The notes under the pieces were generated by a model, which was not told the origin of the DNA, searched no databases, and was given only the letters and a program-made list of their open reading frames with translations. Positions 6,412-8,651 of a DNA stretch of 8,651 nt are shown in pieces. The DNA lies in the NCBI GenBank assembly GCA_016763255.1, contig JAESUA010000273.1, positions 1 through 8,651 of the forward strand. Reading direction: 5' to 3'. Source of the stretch: Magnetovibrio sp. (GTDB lineage: Bacteria > Pseudomonadota > Alphaproteobacteria > Rhodospirillales > Magnetovibrionaceae). A program made the position numbers and the translations under genes. Position 1 is the first letter of the stretch. The number at the start of each line of letters is the position of its first letter.

Positions 6412-7668
6412 TTAAGAGTTGGAGCGCACGGCTTGGATAGCCTTGAGCGCCGCAGCTGTTGCCGATTGAACCGACATGGACACGTCCAGCGGGCCTGAGG
6501 CCACACCGGCTGAGATTTGGCCGTCCACTTCGCCCGCCTTGGGCACCAAGAAGCCATACTCGTCTTCTTCTATTTCCACCGGCGGCTTGCCGCAAACGGT
6601 CGAAGGCTCCATGCCGGTGGCCAGCACCACCAGATCGTAAGGCGTGGCGTAGACATCACGGCTGATGGTGTCTTCGCCACAGATCACGGGGTTGCCGTTT
6701 TCATCGGCTTCGATGCGTGCCGGTTTGGATTTGATGAAGTTGACCTGAGGGTCGTTCTTAAGCTTCACGTAAAAGCTTTCGAGCTTATCGTGGGCGCGGA
6801 TGTCGATGTAATAGATATCGACTTCGGCGTCGGCGTACTGTTCACGAATATAAGCCGCGTGCTTGAGCGAGCCGAGACAACAGATGCGCGAGCAATAGGG
6901 CAGGTGATTGTAATCACGCGACCCAGCGCATTGCACCAAGGCAATCTTTTTGGGTTCTTCGCCGTTGGAAGGCCGCAAGATTTTGCCCTTGGTGGGGCCG
7001 TCGTGAGACGCCAGGCGTTCCATTTCAACATTGTTGATCACATCGGCCATTTCATAGCCGTACATGGTCAGTTTGTTGGCGTCGTAGGGCTGCCAGCCGG
7101 TGGCCCAGATGATCGCGCCAATGTTGAGATCAAAGGTCTCACCGGCATCATCAAGATCAATGGCGTCATATTTGCACGCCGCTTTGATGGCCTCGCCATC
7201 GGCTTTGATGGCCTCGGGCGCAATCACGTAGCGCATCGGAAAGGCGTGTTCATGGGGCAGGTAAGCGCCCTTGAGCGTATCCAGACCGTAGTTGAAATCG
7301 TTGGAAATTTCGATCGAGGTGGCTTTGGTGCATTCCCCGCAAGCGGTGCAGTTGGCGTTGACGAAGCGCGGTGCGCGTTTGACGCTGACCGTGAAGTTAC
7401 CCTTTTCGCCGCTTACGGCCGCGACCGTCGACATGGTCATGACGTTGATGCGGGGGGTCTTCTTGATGCGCTGGTAGTTGATTTCCAGACCGCAGGTCGG
7501 ATGGCATAGTTTTGGAAAATAACGGTTCAGCTTGGTCACACGACCGCCCAGGCTCGGTTCTTTTTCGAGCAGGACAACTTCGTAGCCAGTTTCCGCAGCT
7601 TCAACAGCTGCTGTGATTCCGGCAATGCCACCGCCAACCACGAGAATGGTTTGGCTCTCAACTCCCAT
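6412..7668 (-). CDS. qmoA: QmoA, HdrA-like FAD/iron-sulfur subunit of the Qmo complex
   Basis: This 418-residue protein is close to the ~410 residues usual for QmoA. The FAD-binding motif GGGIAG is at 12-17, followed by a ribose-binding acidic end (LLEKE, 33-37) and LGGR (40-43). C107-x2-C110-x2-C113 and the HdrA signature QCAGSRD...YCSRICC (C247, C259, C263, C264) can bind clusters. QmoA works with QmoB on the cytoplasmic side of the membrane, exchanging electrons with AprBA. In sulfur oxidisers the flow is thought to run from APS reductase to quinone; in sulfate reducers it runs the other way. The ATG at 7668 follows AGGGAGA. The gene heads the qmoAB-hdrCB operon, 21 nt before qmoB, and diverges from sat. 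No frameshift or missing motif was found. Confidence 0.93.
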   Translation of the reverse strand: MGVESQTILVVGGGIAGITAAVEAAETGYEVVLLEKEPSLGGRVTKLNRYFPKLCHPTCGLEINYQRIKKTPRINVMTMSTVAAVSGEKGNFTVSVKRAPRFVNANCTACGECTKATSIEISNDFNYGLDTLKGAYLPHEHAFPMRYVIAPEAIKADGEAIKAACKYDAIDLDDAGETFDLNIGAIIWATGWQPYDANKLTMYGYEMADVINNVEMERLASHDGPTKGKILRPSNGEEPKKIALVQCAGSRDYNHLPYCSRICCLGSLKHAAYIREQYADAEVDIYYIDIRAHDKLESFYVKLKNDPQVNFIKSKPARIEADENGNPVICGEDTISRDVYATPYDLVVLATGMEPSTVCGKPPVEIEEDEYGFLVPKAGEVDGQISAGVASGPLDVSMSVQSATAAALKAIQAVRSNS

Positions 7669-7728
7669 ACTTGGTCTCCCTTATGCGTGCCCGTTCGATT
7701 GAAACGATAGGGCCTTTTGATGCTCTTG

Positions 7729-7758
7729 ATGGGAGCAGGCTTCCCCGCCTGATCCCAT
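7729..7758 (-). promoter_or_regulatory. Stable hairpin in the qmoA leader
   Basis: ATGGGA-G-CAGGC (7729-7740) pairs with GCCTG-A-TCCCAT (7747-7758), giving 11 base pairs with one mismatch and a TTCCCC loop. It lies about 60-90 nt upstream of the qmoA start and within the mRNA leader if the proposed promoter at 7820-7848 is right. No T-run follows it on the minus strand, so it is not a typical terminator. It may stabilise the transcript or bind a protein. Confidence 0.6.
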
Positions 7759-7786
7759 GGTGAGTCATTGTGAATTTTGCAGCACC

Positions 7787-7811
7787 ATAACCCATATGCG
7801 TATGCTGTTAT
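7787..7811. promoter_or_regulatory. Dyad overlapping the proposed qmo transcription start
   Basis: ATAAC (7787-7791) and GTTAT (7807-7811) are inverted arms around an inner near-palindrome CATATGCGTATG (7793-7804), which has one mismatched pair. It spans about +2 to +26 of the proposed qmo start. That location is typical of a repressor operator. The regulator is unknown. Confidence 0.4.
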
Positions 7812-7819
7812 ATTCACTT

Positions 7820-7848
7820 TTTATAATTTTCGATGGTAAAATTCGCAA
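7820..7848 (-). promoter_or_regulatory. Candidate sigma-70-type promoter for qmoAB-hdrCB
   Basis: On the minus strand, TTGCGA (7848-7843) and TATAAA (7825-7820) are separated by exactly 17 bp, near the vegetative consensus. Transcription would start near 7813, leaving a leader of about 145 nt before qmoA. A perfect 13-bp dyad GCAAATGTTTTGC (7845-7857) overlaps the -35 element. Confidence 0.6.
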
Positions 7849-7917
7849 ATGTTTTGCTAAAAAGTGTTTAGACGCAATTTTGTGGCTTGGAACCAATCTA
7901 GAGTAGAGGGGGATGGG

Positions 7918-7958
7918 GTGTGTCACACGCATACGCGCAATTGGCATGTTCTCATGCC
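7918..7958. promoter_or_regulatory. Pair of inverted repeats in the central divergent region
   Basis: GTGTG-T-CACAC (7918-7928) is a perfect 11-bp dyad. GGCATG-TTCT-CATGCC (7943-7958) is a perfect 6-bp stem extended by TT/AA beyond a bulged C. GTGTGT (7918-7923) can also pair with the ACACAC run starting near 7961, enclosing the second hairpin. Both lie away from the two promoters, where a shared regulator could bind. Confidence 0.4.
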
Positions 7959-7990
7959 CAACACACACAAATCATTGCTGTTTTTGCGGC

Positions 7991-8003
7991 CATGCTGAGC
8001 ATG
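7991..8003. promoter_or_regulatory. Perfect 13-bp dyad upstream of the sat promoter
   Basis: CATGCT-G-AGCATG is perfectly symmetrical. Its centre (7997) is about 62 bp before the predicted sat start, a usual place for an activator site. The sat -35 element looks weak, which would fit activator dependence. This is a pattern-based inference. Confidence 0.45.
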
Positions 8004-8046
8004 CCGTACAATCGTTTGCGCCTTTATTTGCGTTTAATAAATGTAC

Positions 8047-8060
8047 TATAATAATATACT
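8047..8060 (+). promoter_or_regulatory. Candidate -10 element of sat
   Basis: A perfect TATAAT (8047-8052) is followed by TATACT (8055-8060). There is no good -35 at 17 bp (only TTATTT at 8024-8029). TTGCGT (8028-8033) is correctly spaced, at 18 bp, only for the weaker TAATAT at 8052-8057. Transcription would start near 8059-8066, giving a leader of about 90 nt. Confidence 0.55.
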
Positions 8061-8103
8061 TCAAAAAAGTTGCGTAATTTGATAAAAGGCGCGTGACACA
8101 CAA

Positions 8104-8128
8104 TCAGGTCGGAACCATTCGGGCCTGA
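8104..8128 (+). promoter_or_regulatory. Hairpin in the sat leader
   Basis: TCAGGTC (8104-8110) pairs with GGCCTGA (8122-8128), including one G-U pair in RNA, around an 11-nt loop. It ends 10 nt before the GAAGGA ribosome binding site and could influence sat translation or mRNA stability. Confidence 0.35.
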
Positions 8129-8150
8129 AACCGAGATTGAAGGAAAAAAA

Positions 8151-8651
8151 ATGTCTCATTTGGTTGAGCCCCATGGGGGGGAAGGTCTGAAGCCGCTGTT
8201 GGCACCTGAAACCGAACGCGCTGCCGAAATCGCGCGCGCCAAGAACCTGAAACAGGTTCCGATGTCGAGCAAAGAAACCTCCGATGTCTTGATGCTGTCC
8301 ATGGGGGCGTATACGCCGCTTGATGGTTTCATGAACCGTGCCGATTGGCAGGGTGTTTGCGCCGACATGAAATTGGCCAGCGGACTGTTCTGGCCAATTC
8401 CCGTCACCATGACCGCGGACCAAGCTTTGGCCGATTCCATTGGCGATGGCGAAGAAGTGGCCTTGGTCGACGAAGACGGCAACATCATGGCGATTATGAC
8501 CGTCACCGAAAAATTCGCGATGAGTGATGAAGACAATGCGTTTGAAGCGCAACATGTCTACACCACCACGGATGTCGAACATCCCGGCGTGCAAAAGGTC
8601 AACGAGCAAAAAGCGGTTGCCTTGTCGGGTCCGGTTTTGGTGATTGATGAA
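8151..8651 (+). CDS. sat: ATP sulfurylase (sulfate adenylyltransferase), N-terminal 167 residues
   Basis: The gene runs off the window end after 167 codons without a stop. It encodes the N-terminal PUA-like domain of the single-chain ATP sulfurylase (Sat) family, with the conserved GAYTPLDGFM at residues 52-61 and a WPIPVTM block. The catalytic QxRNP-type motif and the nucleotide-binding domain lie beyond the window. Sat interconverts APS plus pyrophosphate with ATP plus sulfate. Next to qmo genes the enzyme is expected to be the dissimilatory one, making ATP from APS in sulfur oxidisers. The ATG at 8151 follows GAAGGA (8138-8143) and an A-run. Genes for AprBA often follow sat in such loci but cannot be seen here. 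Confidence 0.93.
   Translation, partial: MSHLVEPHGGEGLKPLLAPETERAAEIARAKNLKQVPMSSKETSDVLMLSMGAYTPLDGFMNRADWQGVCADMKLASGLFWPIPVTMTADQALADSIGDGEEVALVDEDGNIMAIMTVTEKFAMSDEDNAFEAQHVYTTTDVEHPGVQKVNEQKAVALSGPVLVIDE

Larger units (their letters stand above)
7669..8150. other. Divergent intergenic region between qmoA and sat
   Basis: This 482-bp gene-free stretch is AT-richer than the genes on either side. It holds the candidate minus-strand promoter for qmo, the qmo leader, the plus-strand promoter and leader for sat, and at least five dyads, listed separately. I see no tRNA or convincing small gene. Coupled regulation of qmo and sat from one shared control region is plausible, since their products act in the same pathway. 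Confidence 0.75.

Noticed and set aside
6517..7509. 330-codon open frame on the plus strand opposite qmoA
   Set aside because: Antisense shadow of qmoA with biased composition and no motif.
8061..8609. 182-codon minus-strand frame over the start of sat
   Set aside because: It lies antisense to sat, which has a clear family sequence and a ribosome binding site.

Overview
The window suggests a sulfur-metabolising proteobacterium, most likely an alphaproteobacterium. Three things point that way. The right two thirds carry a moderately GC-rich dissimilatory sulfur locus: qmoA, qmoB, hdrC and hdrB on the minus strand, and sat divergently on the plus strand. A short hairpin at 1703-1725 resembles a dispersed intergenic palindrome that I recall as common in alphaproteobacterial genomes. 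The overall gene set fits Apr/Sat-type sulfur oxidisers, which include some magnetotactic alphaproteobacteria. The organism assignment is inference; the gene families are read from the sequence.

Layout. Positions 1-1672 form an AT-rich segment unlike its surroundings. It has a cluster of degenerate ~10-bp repeats (50-129), an unassigned P-loop ATPase gene (338-1621), and an imperfect inverted repeat of about 22 bp at its edges (5-26 and 1648-1669). Next come a dispersed-type palindrome and an AbrB-like antitoxin / Doc (Fic) toxin pair (1850-2505). A terminator at 2510-2539 is usable from both sides and separates this accessory region from the sulfur operon. The minus-strand operon qmoA-qmoB-hdrC-hdrB (7668 down to 2579) is tightly packed, with gaps of 21, 3 and 3 nt. 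A 482-bp divergent intergenic region (7669-8150), rich in palindromes, follows. The window ends 167 codons into sat.

How the genes work together. Sat interconverts APS plus pyrophosphate with ATP plus sulfate. APS reductase (AprBA, not in this window) interconverts APS with sulfite and AMP. QmoA and QmoB are HdrA-like flavin/iron-sulfur proteins that exchange electrons with AprBA. In many organisms the membrane subunit QmoC links them to quinone. Here the following genes are instead the separate soluble-type HdrC and HdrB, and no membrane protein is encoded before the terminator. This resembles the qmoAB-hdrBC arrangement known from some Gram-positive sulfate reducers.

The main anomaly is a single missing base in qmoB at 4715-4717. 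It breaks the gene exactly inside its first ferredoxin-type cysteine motif; restoring one base gives a complete 763-residue protein. Other points of interest are a three-residue insertion in the Fic motif of the Doc-like toxin, the repeat-flanked ATPase gene, and the cluster of dyads around the divergent qmo/sat promoters.
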